Shown here one piece after another: positions 53,329 to 64,000 of a stretch of 64,000 bases of DNA (the first letter of the stretch is position 1; every line of letters starts with the position of its first letter). The stretch spans positions 3,224,001 to 3,288,000 of the forward strand of contig JAGTXZ010000005.1 of the NCBI GenBank assembly GCA_018398575.1, given 5' to 3'. Under the pieces are notes generated by a model. The model worked only from the letters and a program-made list of their open reading frames with translations, had not been told where the DNA came from and ran no database searches. The DNA is from Ampelomyces quisqualis (Eukaryota; Ascomycota; Dothideomycetes; Pleosporales; Phaeosphaeriaceae). The position numbers were made by a program, and so were the translations under genes.

Positions 53329-54390
53329 TCAAGCCTTGATCTCAGTAACCAGTTTCCCCGTATTCCCGCCCTCAAACAACATCCCCCACGTCCTTGGGAC
53401 ATGTTCAAACCTCGTGCCAACCACCGTCTCCGTCTCCGGCCCAACCCGAATCTTGCCCTCTTTGACCGCCTTGACCAACTCTCCCATCCACTGTGCCGCT
53501 TTCCCCGACTCAATCGCATCAATCACAATAAACCCCTTGATCTCAATCCTGTTGGCGATGATTTCAAACCAATTCTTCACGCCCCCCTCGCCCATGGAAT
53601 TATACGTCGCGACAGCGCCGCACGCAGCAACACGCCCATGGCGCGCCATGCGCGTGAGCATCAAGTCGAGAATCTCGCCGCCGACATTATCAAAGTAAAC
53701 TTGGACGAAGCCATGCGTGGCGTTTTTCAAATCAGCAACGAAGCTAGGGGATTTATAGTCGACGCAGACGTCTGCGCCGAGAGATTCCACAAAGGCGCAT
53801 TTCTTCGCGCCGCCGGCAATGCCGACTACTTTTTTACAGCCGAGCACGTTTTTCGCGAGTTGGACGACCATGGAGCCGGTGGCGCCCGCGGCGCCGGATA
53901 CGACGACGGTGTCGGCGGCGGTGGCGCGCGCAACGTCGATTAGCCCATTGTAGGCTGTTAGACCGGTTCCGCCAAGCGCGCCGATAAAGTGTGTTGCGCG
54001 GATGCCAGAGGAAGGATCTGCTTGGATGGGACGCGCTTCTTTGGCGTTTACGACTGCGTATTCGGTCCAGCCGAATGTGCCCATGACGAGTTGGCCTTGG
54101 TTGACAGTATTGGCTTTTGATTCAAGCACTTCGGCGATGGCGTAGGAGCGCATGATTTCGCCTTGTTGAACGGGCGCGACGTAGAGGCGTTCTGGGTCGA
54201 TGCCTTTTTGGATCCAACCGCGTTGGGCAGGGTCGTTTGAGAGGTAGAGGATTTTGACGAGGAGTTGGTCTGGCCCGGGGGAAGGCAGTGTGGTGTCGCG
54301 AAGGGAGAAGGTGGCGTCAGGACCGTCAAAGACAGGGTCGGCTTGGGGAGGGTTGGAGAGGATCCATTGGCGGGTCTTTTGGCCTGACAT
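53329..54390 (-). CDS. Medium-chain NADP-dependent oxidoreductase (zinc-independent MDR family), 353 aa
   Basis: Single exon, ATG at 54390. MDR layout: a GroES-like N-domain (YLSNDPAQRGWI, typical of the leukotriene B4 12-hydroxydehydrogenase / alkenal reductase group), then the nucleotide-binding motif SGAAGATGSMV at 165-175, and YFDNVGGEILDLML and GRVAACGAVATYN. No zinc ligands are present. Such enzymes reduce alpha,beta-unsaturated carbonyls such as alkenals with NADPH in the cytosol. The length matches the family and all motifs are intact. The nearest neighbours are unrelated. Confidence 0.93.
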   Translation of the reverse strand: MSGQKTRQWILSNPPQADPVFDGPDATFSLRDTTLPSPGPDQLLVKILYLSNDPAQRGWIQKGIDPERLYVAPVQQGEIMRSYAIAEVLESKANTVNQGQLVMGTFGWTEYAVVNAKEARPIQADPSSGIRATHFIGALGGTGLTAYNGLIDVARATAADTVVVSGAAGATGSMVVQLAKNVLGCKKVVGIAGGAKKCAFVESLGADVCVDYKSPSFVADLKNATHGFVQVYFDNVGGEILDLMLTRMARHGRVAACGAVATYNSMGEGGVKNWFEIIANRIEIKGFIVIDAIESGKAAQWMGELVKAVKEGKIRVGPETETVVGTRFEHVPRTWGMLFEGGNTGKLVTEIKA

Positions 54391-55228
54391 GGTGGTGATG
54401 TTTGGGAGTTTTAGGTTGAAGATGTAGTGAGGAGTAAATGAGCAGTCAAGTAGAACAAGAGAGTGGCTAAGTCTTATACAGTTTCGAAGCTGTACCTACG
54501 TGGGACCCATGTTGAAGCATAACAACACCGCAACCATGTCAGACTTCTTGGATCCAATGTACGACTTGCTGGAATGCGGTGAACCTCGGCCTCCAAGCTA
54601 CATGGAGCACGCAGCAGAATGACCTAGGTACGCCGAACGAATGAGAAAGAGTTGGATCAGTCAACAGAGCCATTTATGGGGACACAACGTCACTCTTTCG
54701 AGATTTCCAGAAAGCTGTGGTGGGGTAGGCCGTGGCCGAGTTCCTAGTCATACATGACTCGTGCTAGCTTGTCGGCCACGTTCACACATCATCTAGAGTA
54801 ATTCGGTGTCTCGGACTGGAACATCCCAGTTTCATTGGCACAGGCATCGAAGCCGGTCTCTGATGATTGAACTGTGGTAATAGCCATGCTGATGACCGAG
54901 TGGCTGCTTGAGTTTCAATGGTCACGATACCCATATGCAAGAACTCAACATCCATGTTTCCTATGCCATTGTAATGCTATAATACACCGTGCGGAACCCA
55001 GCTCAAAGCACATGCACCTCTCTGCGCAACAGCTGCAGGCCATTGGAGAAGACAATTTAAAAGAACTACTTTTCCAGACTCTATACCCTGACTCTGCTGC
55101 GAGCACTAATGAAAGAGGGTATGACGGATGAGAAGTGACACTGAATGATGGAGATTGTTGTTGCAGAGCGCCATCCGTGAAGAGGTGCCAAACGGATTCG
55201 TAGAAGCAAAGATCGCCGCAGCTGGCCT
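54391..55228. other. Intergenic region
   Basis: Promoter of the oxidoreductase and 3' flank of the Sec61 beta gene; no other gene is supported. Confidence 0.5.
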
Positions 55229-55921
55229 CTATGCGGAGAATCGGCGCATGACCTTGGCAATGACTATTGATCGTCAGAATGGGGACTCCATCGAGGCAGA
55301 GAGTCGAAGCATACCATGGAGCGCAACAACGCTGAAAATGAACACAACGGAAAGGGTCATGACCACCACAGGGTCGACCTTGAGGCCAGGGGACTCATCA
55401 GTGTACAGCCCTGCAAGATCAGTCAGCTCTGTCATAATTATAGTGTTGGGCGTTTCGTGAAGGATTCCTGCGCCTCGCAAGCGGCCTATTCATCATTCTC
55501 TCAGCATGGTGGATTGACCTACTCAGCATAGTGCTTGAGCTGCCGCCGGCGCCTGCTGCCCTTGTGCTGCTTGGTCGCAGATTGGCGGTCTTCTCTGCAC
55601 GGTCTGCCGCAGCTTTCCTTCGCATAACGGTAGCGGGGCCACCTGGGGGCTTAGGCGAGGCAGGGCGCGCGGTCGATGAGCCCGAGGGCGCATTTGCGGG
55701 GGAATTGGCGCGTGGTGAAGACTATGGTTGTCGCGTTAGCACTATGGCAGGATCGCAGTGATGTAAAGGAGCAATCTGTAAGCCAGAGAAGACAAATCTC
55801 GCAATATCGACCCATTGCGACATCTTGTCATCGGAGGGTCCATCGCGAGCTCCTATTCAGCTAGCAGCTGTTGTGTGGTCCCAATGCTGTCAACCAGGGA
55901 AGATGCGAAGGGACGTACCAT
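55229..55921 (-). CDS. Sec61 translocon subunit beta, 110 aa
   Basis: Four exons: 55919-55921 (ATG only), 55523-55721, 55315-55410 and 55229-55263; introns of 197, 112 and 51 nt. The first intron has the donor GTACGT directly after the ATG. The protein begins MSSPRANSPA, has the Pro/Gly-rich KPPGGPATVMRRKAAADRAE, then LRLYTDESPGLKVDPVVVM and a single C-terminal transmembrane anchor (LSVVFIFSVVALHVIAK) ending MRRFSA. These are the hallmarks of the tail-anchored beta subunit (yeast Sbh1) of the ER protein-conducting channel. All junctions keep frame, and length and order match the family. Confidence 0.95.
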
Positions 55922-56641
55922 GGTAGCGTGTGGATTTGGTGTTGGCGAGATCAAAAGAAGATGGTGGTGTTCGAATTGCGGTGGGCTTTGCTGGTTGATG
56001 TACTTCCACATGAGGCCACGGTTCTGGATCTAGAAAGCTGGGGTCAGAGCCGCTAACACGCACGGACAGCATGTCACGTGCATGCTATTTCACCCGTGCA
56101 AGTTAGGGGTCCCCTGTCATCATACGGAATGTCCTAGTTTACATAGGTACGATGAGCCAAGTGGCTGCACAACATAGAATCACACACCACGGCGATATTC
56201 CTCTTTTTCCTCTCAAAGGCCACTTTTCATTACCCAGTAGCCTGTGCCAGTTCCCATATATGCATCCCAAAATCACAAGTCAGACAATGTCTGTTACTCA
56301 TCGAACAGATGCAGCCACCAGATCCCAATTCCAGAGACCTAGACCGATATAGCAAGTAGCCCACGAAACTCCCGCAGCCAAGCTGAAATGAATTGATGCC
56401 AACCTTGATCCCACATGACAAACACCCTTGTACCCACCGCTTGAAAGATATGCGATCTCATTTAGACCAGTGATGCAGGTTAACACGCCGTAGAGCATAT
56501 GACCGATGACCCAGGACGATATTGTCGCCGACCACCCATAACCTGCCACCCGTTGATGGAGGACCGATGCAATGTGCCCGGAAGCCTGAAATGCGAAAAC
56601 TCCGGATGTGCATCGAGACTCCCAAATCAAAACTCCATTTT
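55922..56641. other. Intergenic region
   Basis: Promoter of Sec61 beta and 3' region of the next reverse-strand gene. No gene is supported. Confidence 0.5.
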
Positions 56642-58090
56642 CTAGCCCCAGACGGAGGCCTGAACGCCCTGGTTAGGCGTGTTGCTCCATGGACCATTGT
56701 TCCAGATGCCGACGCCCTTGTCGGCAACCGTCGAGGAAGGGTGTAAAGAAGCAGAGGTGGTGGCTGTGTTGTGCTGCTCACTTGCATTGTACGAGCTGTA
56801 GCCCAGCGGCGAGGGCAGAGGAGAAGTAGCACGCTTGCCGAGAGGTGCTCCGGCGGCATGTTGCAGACCCTGCGAAGGACGAGTGCCGATGGGCGCAACC
56901 CCTGAGCCGTTGGACTTATTGGGTCCAGGGATGGGAGGGGAGCCTCCAGAAGATGAGTTGGACGTGCGGCTCGCCTGTTGCGCATCAAACAGAGCAAACG
57001 CCGGGTTCTGATTGGCCGAGGGCGACGAATTGCTGTTGGCACGGACCTCCTGGGTACCACCCGGGACGTCCTTGTCTCCTCGTGGGGGCATCTGAACAGT
57101 GGCTTCCCCAGAGGCATTTTGTGCTTGCATGGCGAAAGGATCAAAGGCCAGCGGAGAGGCACCACGGGCGGCACCGGACGGCTGGACTCGAACGTCCTGG
57201 CTCGAGGTGGGGTTGTTATTGTACAGACTCGAGTTCTCGCCGTACAGTGCACGATGCTGGCGCGCAATGAGCTCGCGACGCTCATCTTCATTCATGGTAT
57301 TGGGGCTCATGGAGCGGTCGGACTTGGATCCCGAAACATCTGTATTACCCTAGTCAACCTCTGTCCTTGCTCTATTGTTGCCCTGATTCCGAGTCCTTAC
57401 TTCTGTGATATTGCTGCTCCTGGTGGTAGTTGCGCAGTTCGCGCTCACGCTGGGCCGCCATCCGACGCTTCGCCTGAGCCATCTGGTCCGCATCGTTGGG
57501 TCGCGGCGCATAGCGCTGGTTCTGGTAGAAACCCTGGACGTTCGAGGCCGAGTGGGAGCGCATGCCGTCGTACTCGCTTATGGAATGGTGGCGCTGGGAG
57601 CCGCCCATGCGTTGTTCTGCAGCTACCCGTCAGTGAGACGCTGGACAATAATGGCGTGGGTGCATACCGTAGTCGGGGTAGGGACGCGGTGCAGGTCCGC
57701 CGCCCGCCATGGGCATCGATTCACGGCGTGCGCCGCCGGTCTGAGGAGGGAATCCAGGCCCGAAAGGCTTCCCGCTCTTGACGAGATTCTCATGGGCGCG
57801 GTCGACCTCTGCCGTCTGGGTTAGCTCATGCTCTTCGTTGTAGGCGGTCTGTGTGGTACCGACAGCTGTCAGAACCGCCATTGTTACGTACCCTCGAATT
57901 GCGAGGCGAAGGCATTGACCTCGTGGGTGTTTCCGGCGGAGCTGGAGCCCAAGTCCAAGGTGCTCGGAGGGCCTCCGCCATTGTAGCCACTGTGGCCGGT
58001 GCCGGAGCGCGAGGGTGGCTGCGGCTGTTCCCACGACGATTGGCGACCAGGCGCGGGCGAGGACCAGTTGGGGTCGTTGTAGTAGGCCAT
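56642..58090 (-). CDS. Conserved disordered fungal protein of unknown function, 417 aa
   Basis: Four exons (57892-58090, 57668-57808, 57401-57616, 56642-57339) with introns of 83, 51 and 61 nt, all in phase. The first intron (GTACGT...GGCAG) joins FASQFE to EVDRAHENLVKSGKPFG. The protein starts MAYYNDPNWSSPAPGRQ. Further conserved-looking blocks are SQRHHSISEYDGMRSHSAS, QAKRRMAAQRERELRNYHQE, and SKSDRSMSPNTMNEDERREL followed by RQHRALYG. The rest is Ser/Asn/Gly/Pro-rich and probably disordered. It has no signal peptide or transmembrane segment. I remember similar block order from other filamentous fungi but cannot name a function. Confidence 0.78.
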
Positions 58091-59523
58091 GGTGGAGCGG
58101 AGGGGGCGGCAGCAGAGAAGGGGCAGGCGAAGGTGTTTGGTGCGGGAAGGGATGTTGTGGTGCGGTGGTGAGAGAGAGCCGAGGGCAGCGGAGGCCAGCT
58201 GTGGTTGTGTCAGAGAGCGGGTCAATGGCAAGGTGGAGGAGTGGCAGCGGTCGGGCGGAGCGAAGCGTGCACGGAATGGGGGCGGGAAAGGAGGTCGCGT
58301 CGTGGCGGAAGCGATTTTTTCTGACTGGAGCGGAGAGGCTCGAGAGCAGGGTGGTGTGGTGCGGCTTACCGAAACAAGTGAATGCTCTCACGGCGGAGTC
58401 GGCGCAACAAAGGGCCAAGGAGCGACAGCTACTCACTCTGCAGGGCGCAAAGCGAAGTCAGCGAGGGGGGCAGCAGCTGGGCTGGAGGCAGTATCTGGTA
58501 GGGAACAGGTCGGCAGAGGCGGCGGGAAGTGGGTGTGCTGAAAGGGGATGGGCATGCTCGATTATGGCGCTAAGCATATCAATCTCCGCCCTGGCCCTCA
58601 CGGCCTGCTGCACGCCTCGCATGGTCGCCTGAGGGATCCCCCGCGGGCTCGTTGCTCGCCGTCGCCGCTGCGCCGACTTGCGCCGCGTCGAGAGGGCGTC
58701 GAGTCTGGGTGCGGATTGCATGCATCGCCAGGGGGGCAGGCTGTGGCGCCCTGGGTACGGGCGGAGTAGCTGCAGATTTTTCCTCCAGCGGTGCATGGCA
58801 CATGCCGCATTGCCGCCTCTACCACAGCGCGGGGCACCGAGTGATGGAGGTCAACAACCTCCAATCAGGCCTGCCCGCCGCCGCAGTGTGCTGCACAGGC
58901 ATGTCATTGCAGACGCATGTGACGACTCTTCCGCTCTTCTGTCATGTCAGCCTCAAGCGTCAAGACTCGCACATTGCGCAATACTCCGTCCAGCACGGAT
59001 ACTCCGGCCTGTCACGCTAGTACTATGTAGGTTGCACCGCGACAACTATACCCTCGATCCAGCCAAGCCAAGTGAAGCCCTTCCTACGTCCAAGTTCACC
59101 TTCTGTCTGTACCGTGTCTCTACCGTCCATTTCCATACGTCATGCCTCCCGGGACGACCAACGCTCCCTCGCTCTTTCTGGTGTGGTCAGACCCCCGCGT
59201 CACGCGCTTGTCACAGACCATGAGTTCGAACACAGACCCAAAGCAGACAACCTCCTCGACCATGTGCGCGTGTCAGAGCAACAGTCTGGGGATTCACACT
59301 CGTGACACACGGTCCATCTGATACCACAGTCGTCACCGAGTGTTAGGCGTGAGTCGGGCCAAGTCACAACCTCGAACAAGCTCGATGCAAAACCACATGT
59401 ACCCGTCACTGCCATGCACTCACGCGAGTGCGCTTGCTTCAGAATGGCTACAGAGGAGCCCTTTGCCAACCAGAAACACCAAGAATCACCCTTCCACTGT
59501 CCACCTCGAACCATACCTGGATC
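58091..59523. other. Divergent intergenic region, 1.4 kb
   Basis: GC-rich long spacer between divergent genes. It has long overlapping open frames on both strands from GC bias, none with a domain. It contains ATACTCCGTC near 58981. Confidence 0.45.
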
Positions 59524-60366
59524 ATGGTCTCCGCAGCTGCATCCTTCCTATCTCTACCTCCGGAACTCATCCTTGAAATCACCGACTTCCTTCCACCGGA
59601 CGGCGTGTTGGCGTTGAAGCTCACGCGACGCAACTTCAACAGAACACTGCCTCTCGCGCCACCGTTGGAAGACGCACCTTTTTCAGACTGCACACATCTT
59701 GCCATCCGGACTTATCTGTCACGATCCGAGGCCAAACCTGGCCATCTTCGCTGCATTCGTTGCAAAATGGTCTACCCTCTGAGCGTTTTCCAATCTTCCA
59801 GCAGCCCGGCGTGTGCGCCATTGGCGATTGGTCAGGATACCCAGCAGATCGATGTTGTGGAACTGCCACAACGGCTGTGCGCGTGGCATGTGGGCAGCTT
59901 GGCACGCGTGGTACACACTGAAATCGGCGGAAGAAACGAGTGGACCAGCTGCAGGGGCGACATGTGCATGCATTGTGGCGCAATACAGGCTTGGGACAAG
60001 TGTGGCTGCACATGCAACAGCTGTGCTATCCTGCCAGTGCGAACCTATACTCGGTATTTGAATAATGCGAGCGAGTGTCGCAAGTTTGTGTTCTGGAGGG
60101 ATGTTGGGAGGCAGGATGCTGGCAACCCTGATGGACAGCTCATGGTCCGAGAGACGTGCTGGGACTCGGGTGGGTTACCAGAGAAGCAAGTGCGTCGTAA
60201 ATGTTGGCTGACCGTGTCAGATACACCGTTCCAAAACACCCTCCTTAATCTGCCAGTGCATTTCGAGAGCCATGATGCTTCTGCCATAGCATATGACGCT
60301 TGTTCCGTAACCAGTCGCCCTCAGCATATAGAAGATGCTGTACTTGGACCCCCTCGCTCCCGGTAA
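59524..60366 (+). CDS. F-box protein, 280 aa
   Basis: Single exon from the ATG at 59524. An N-terminal F-box (FLSLPPELILEITDFLPPDG then VLALKLTRRNFNRTL) should bind Skp1 of an SCF ubiquitin ligase. The rest is Cys-rich (LRCIRCKMVYPL; CRGDMCMHCG; WDKCGCTCNSC), an arrangement common in fungal F-box proteins with a small zinc-ribbon-like region. No WD40 or LRR follows. The substrate is unknown. An ORF in the same frame extends upstream from a GTG, but no ATG supports it. Confidence 0.85.
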   Translation: MVSAAASFLSLPPELILEITDFLPPDGVLALKLTRRNFNRTLPLAPPLEDAPFSDCTHLAIRTYLSRSEAKPGHLRCIRCKMVYPLSVFQSSSSPACAPLAIGQDTQQIDVVELPQRLCAWHVGSLARVVHTEIGGRNEWTSCRGDMCMHCGAIQAWDKCGCTCNSCAILPVRTYTRYLNNASECRKFVFWRDVGRQDAGNPDGQLMVRETCWDSGGLPEKQVRRKCWLTVSDTPFQNTLLNLPVHFESHDASAIAYDACSVTSRPQHIEDAVLGPPRSR

Positions 60367-60456
60367 CGTTCGCTCCAGTCCATCATTTCTGTAATCCTGA
60401 ATATCATCGAGTTGTCTTAAGCATTGTACTTCATTCTTCATTCTTGCCTTTTAGAT

Positions 60457-61168
60457 CTAAGCCTTGTCACCCCTCATACATTCAATCTCCACGCCCAAAA
60501 ACCCCATCTTCTCCTCATCAACCCTAGCCCTCAACCTCTGAAACCTCAACTCCTTCCCCCACTTCCGCACGGTCCACAACGCCCACCACTGCGCAAACAT
60601 CAAAAACAACCCACTCCACGCAACGATTAGCATGATAGTGTAAAAATGCTGCGAGCACTTGAACAACCACTCATCATCCCACCCAAATCCGGCATCGATA
60701 TCCCGGCATATAGCACCCTCATCAACAGGCCAGGTCGGAATCACCGGGTTCAAAAACCCCGTGTCGAAGGGTATTATTATGTTTGTGAGCGCGAGGGTAA
60801 CAAAGCAGAGGGTCGAGGCGTGCGTGACTGTGTAGGCTGATACAAGGCTTGGTTTTAGCTACATCACGGTCATGTCAGCTTTTGAATCCGCGGAAAGAAA
60901 CAACATACCCTAACAGCCCCGATAAAGCCCAAAACACTTGCCCCCGCGGCGATGACATTGAACAAAAGCGACCAGATTGCGCGGTACTGTTCGGTGCCCG
61001 GCAGCGCAAAGGACAATGCGAGGAGCGTGTGGGTGCAGCACGTTAGTGTTGGGAGCACGATTGCGAGAAACCTGTGAGCAAGCGTTGTCAGTTGGCATGT
61101 TCGCGCATGAGGTTGGGAAGCTCTGCGCAGACGGACCTCGTTTGCGATTGTTCTTGTGTCAACGCCAT
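60457..61168 (-). CDS. Four-transmembrane fungal protein of unknown function, 198 aa
   Basis: Three exons (61137-61168, 60909-61071, 60457-60858) with introns of 65 and 50 nt. The start MALTQEQSQTRFLAIVLPTL leads into TM1. Further hydrophobic segments are LLFNVIAAGASVLGFIGAVR, then TLCFVTLALTNIIIP and, after a loop with two Cys (GAICRDIDAGFGW...CSQHF), TIMLIVAWSGLFLMFAQWWA. The C-terminus is basic, then acidic, and cytosolic. The layout (short N-terminus, four TM, larger loop between TM3 and TM4 with paired Cys) is tetraspan-like, but I see no CCG tetraspanin motif. No family named. It is convergent with the F-box gene, 90 bp apart. Confidence 0.75.
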
Positions 61169-62459
61169 GGTCCAAGGCTGAGTTACGATGCGGAACAATG
61201 TATTGTGAAAACCCTCTGTGGTCTACAATAACACCGCCAGTGCTATCCAGTGTATACAAAGACAGCTATGCGAAGCGCGCCCGCGTGTGTCGTGTCGTAT
61301 CGTGTATGTCGTCAGGCGTCGAGCCAGGCCGTTGGGGTAAGTGATCAAGAGAGGCAAAGCCGGGAACAGTAGGCAAGGTAACAAGAGAAAAGAAACGCAA
61401 CGCAGCAAAGAACCAACGCCTAGCTTTTGTAATTCTCCAACGCGATCGCTCATCACTCTTCCTCGCCGAGCCCAGCACAAAGCCTTGCCACTAAACACTT
61501 TTGTCCGCGCCGCATCGCGCTGCCTAGCGCCGGGAGTCGGCGGATGTGCGTGAGCTTGTCCGTCCAACGCCCCAACCAACTGGCAAGCAGCACAATCCAA
61601 GCAGAAACAACATGACGCGATCCCTTTCCAACGCAGCAAATCAAAACGGCGAGTTTTCCCATCCAGCAGCGCAGTGCATTTCCACTGTCTATACGAAGCA
61701 CTCTTTGCAAAACAATCCCATACCACACCACACCATGCCCCAATTAAACAACGTTTCCCATCTCGCGGCTACGGAATGAGCTACGCGCCTTAGTGTCGTC
61801 AGCGGAGCGCAGCGGAAAAGCGCGCACAGCATCACCACGTCGTCATGATTCATGCGTACCTAGCGCAGTGCCAGGTAGGAAAAGCACATTCCGTAAAAGA
61901 TGAATGAATATCTGCTTTCGACAGAGATGTCAGAGTCCTCGAGACGGAGAGTAGACGCTTGCGGGTTCGTCGTCGGGATAGGTGCGACGTGGACGGCTGC
62001 TTGCTTGTGCTGTTTCACTGCGTCTGTCGAGGACGATGCGGAGTACTGGCTCACATGCTTGCTCATCACTCTTGTATAGCAAGGTAGATCCCGTTAAGCT
62101 TCTTGACATATTGCCTAGGTAAGTGATCTGGACCGCATGATCGACGGGGCGCATGTCATGCCAGGCGGAGCGGGGTCAGGGCGATGCACGACATGTTTGT
62201 GCCATGGATGGGACATGTGATGGCGCGTTTGACGCGTGTTGTGGAACGGACATGTGTACCCTTGTTCTTTGGGGTCGCGATTTCTGTACGAAAGTTGATG
62301 AAATCGCATCTCATACTCCACTCAAATCATGGGGACGTGTGTTTTTTGTTTCCTGTCTTTCATTGCTACCTAACTATCTTCCTAGGCAACATGCCTGTGT
62401 ATTCGCAAAATACTCCCAGCTCGCCGTGTACGCCATCGAAATCATGCGAAAGTCATCAT
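61169..62459. other. Intergenic region
   Basis: No gene is supported. A reverse open frame at 61223-61726 lacks an ATG-led conserved block. The last 100 bp is the 3' flank of the xylose reductase gene. Confidence 0.45.
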
Positions 62460-63727
62460 CTAAGCAAAGACGTAGCAAGGGATGCCGTACTACGCCGACG
62501 TTAGGTAGAATTCATCACAAGAGAAAGCGCGTGGCAACGTACGTTGGTCGGGGCATTGAACTTCAAGTTCTTGTCGAGGTCAGAGATGTCAGCAATTTCA
62601 GACTCGCTAATGTCAAAGCCAGTGACGTCCAAATTCTGCTGCAGACGGTTCTGCGAGTTGCTCTTGGGAATGACAGAAAGACCGCGCTGTGTCGACCACC
62701 GCAGCAGGACCTGTGCGGGTGTCTTGCCGTGCTTCTCAGAGATCTTCTTGATGACGGGGTGGTCGAACAAGAGAGGGGTATCCGCGGCAATCTTCATATC
62801 GCACTCAATGAATGACTGAGGACCGAATGAAGAGTAGGCGGTGACCTTGATGTCGTGCTCTTGCGCAAGCTTGATGAGGTACGGCTGAACGTAGTATGGG
62901 TGGTGCTCGATCTGCAGAGTCGCGGGCTTGATCTTGGCGTATGTGAAGAGATCCAGCAACAGGGCACCAGAGTAGTTGGACACACCAATGCTCTTGGTCA
63001 GCCCCTTGGCCTTGATGTCCTCAAAGGCTCTCCATGTGTCCTCGAGCCGGGCGCTGCTGTGGATAATCTTGCTGTTCGCATCGTCGGAGAACCAGCCCGG
63101 TGGATATCGTGTCTCGGGTGCAACATACTTGAGAGCAACGGGGAAGTGAATCAAGTACAAGTCAAAGTAGTCGATACCCCAGTCCTTGAGCTGCTTCTTT
63201 GAGATCGGCTCGACTTGCTCGTAGTCATGGAAGGTTTGCCAGAGCTTGGAGACGATGAAGAGATCTTCGCGCTTTACGAGGCCCTCCTTGATGGCGCGGG
63301 CAACACCCTGACCGGCTTCGACTTCATTGCCGTAATCTATGTGAAGCTGTCAGCAGAATGACCTCGCCTGATCTTGTTCCGATGGATAACGCTAGCATTC
63401 CGGTTGCCCTGCAGGGATCCAAGCCACCGGTTATTCGTATCCATGACCTGGTGGATGTTTGACACGATCAGATTTGCCAGAATACGGCTTGCGGGCCGCC
63501 TGTGCGCTCTCAAACTCGGGGGCGATCGCGTGCGAGCATTCGTGGTGGGAGCGGATTCGAGGGGAGGAGAACGAACCACAGGCGCCATCGAACAATCTGT
63601 ATCCAGTCTTGATGGCATTGTACACAGTATCCGCGCAGGTGGCGTTGTCGACCTTCCACAAACCGAAGCCAACCTGGGGCATCTTGTTGCCATCGTTCAG
63701 CGACACGTAGGGTGTGTTGACAGTCAT
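62460..63727 (-). CDS. NAD(P)H-dependent D-xylose reductase (aldo-keto reductase family), 324 aa
   Basis: Three exons (63577-63727, 62543-63336, 62460-62489). The first intron is long (240 nt) and the last exon is only 30 nt, coding YGIPCYVFA and the stop. The aldo-keto reductase tetrad is present: Asp47 (LFDGA), Tyr52 (CDYGNE), Lys81 (VSKLW) and His114 (LIHFP). IPKSNSQNRLQQN matches the NADPH-binding IPKS loop of fungal xylose reductases, and the tail ending CYVF resembles fungal XRs. The enzyme reduces xylose to xylitol, the first step of pentose use after xylan breakdown. Both boundary introns have good GT-AG sites. Confidence 0.94.
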
Positions 63728-64000
63728 TGTTGCAAAGAAGTTGCGATTTGTGAAGGAGAGTCGGAATGAGGGCGCGGTTGTTCTGGATATGCAAGTTCGA
63801 ATGGGAGGGAAGAAGGAGCTTCTGGGAACTGAAGCTGATGTGAAGGAGCGCACCGTATTAATACTCGTACGGGAAAAGCGTCCGGGAATCATGATCTCAG
63901 GGTATTTTATCACAACATTTCCTGGCGTCTACCGTCTACATACGCCGCCCAGAAAGGTGGATAGATATGACCCTACGTCTTCTACCGGTACCGGAGGCCT
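63728..64000. promoter_or_regulatory. Upstream region of the xylose reductase gene
   Basis: The last 273 bp of the window upstream of the xylose reductase ATG. Continuous open sequence exists on the reverse strand from an upstream non-ATG codon, but ATG 63727 opens the conserved domain and is preferred. I did not find a clear TATA or GGCTAA-type element; the window ends here. Confidence 0.5.

Noticed and set aside
53257..53943. Plus-strand 228-codon open frame
   Set aside because: Antisense shadow of the MDR oxidoreductase, whose sense motifs are complete.
57809..57891. Alternative 26-nt first intron in the disordered 417-residue protein
   Set aside because: It keeps frame but is implausibly short; the 83-nt intron gives the smoother QFEEVDRA junction.
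61223..61726. Reverse-strand frame upstream of the four-TM gene
   Set aside because: Out of frame with the gene and without conserved sequence; treated as leader or intergenic.
1..64000. CRISPR arrays, prophage, insertion sequences, bacterial operons
   Set aside because: Spliced eukaryotic gene structure throughout; no direct-repeat/spacer array and no transposase or reverse transcriptase was recognised.

Overview
The window comes from a filamentous ascomycete (Pezizomycotina), most likely a plant-associated Dothideomycete. The main evidence is gene architecture: many short GT-AG introns (44-105 nt, some with CTAAC/CTGAC branch sites), a six-exon calmodulin, an intron-containing nuclear tRNA-Thr, two Zn2Cys6 regulators and a DUF6594 membrane protein. 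Secreted plant cell-wall enzymes (GH11 xylanase, AA9 monooxygenase) plus a xylose reductase suggest a plant-associated life. The class-level placement is inference.

Layout. 1-16 kb is gene-dense: the N-terminal part of a ubiquitin protease (cut by the left edge), an orphan 574-residue protein, a GDSL esterase, a CLC chloride/proton exchanger, an NSRP1-like splicing factor divergent from an NFKBIL1/DnaJ-like protein, the GH11 xylanase and a 610-residue ankyrin protein. 16-35 kb is accessory and partly decayed: a DUF6594 gene, a 3.6-kb gene-poor stretch with two related mini-ORFs, a broken kelch gene, an intact SDR and Zn2Cys6 regulator pair, a histidine acid phosphatase relic, a small orphan gene, an AA9 gene with one frameshift and a POT peptide transporter with several. 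35.5-47.3 kb is core genome again: tRNA-Thr, a 1363-residue orphan, syntaxin Tlg2 divergent from calmodulin, an INO80F-like subunit with a coding minisatellite, and a second Zn2Cys6 regulator. 47.3-53.3 kb is AT-richer and gene-poor: an AAA ATPase relic, two orphan ORFs each preceded by a copy of one duplicated element, and a possible distant paralogue. 53.3-64 kb is core or metabolic: an MDR oxidoreductase, Sec61 beta, a disordered fungal protein, an F-box protein, a four-TM protein and xylose reductase.

How the genes work together. No operon or obvious biosynthetic cluster is present. GH11 xylanase and AA9 act on the plant cell wall outside the cell; xylose reductase would channel released xylose into the pentose pathway; the POT transporter, if functional, would import peptides. 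Tlg2 and Sec61 beta serve the secretory pathway. The most unusual observations are three genes whose first coding exon is only the ATG codon, a run of indels next to short homopolymers concentrated in three genes between 20.9 and 34.7 kb, and a duplicated 75-nt element placed in front of two unrelated small ORFs.

Exon coordinates were worked out by hand from splice signals and reading-frame continuity. No similarity search was run, so family names rest on recognised motifs.
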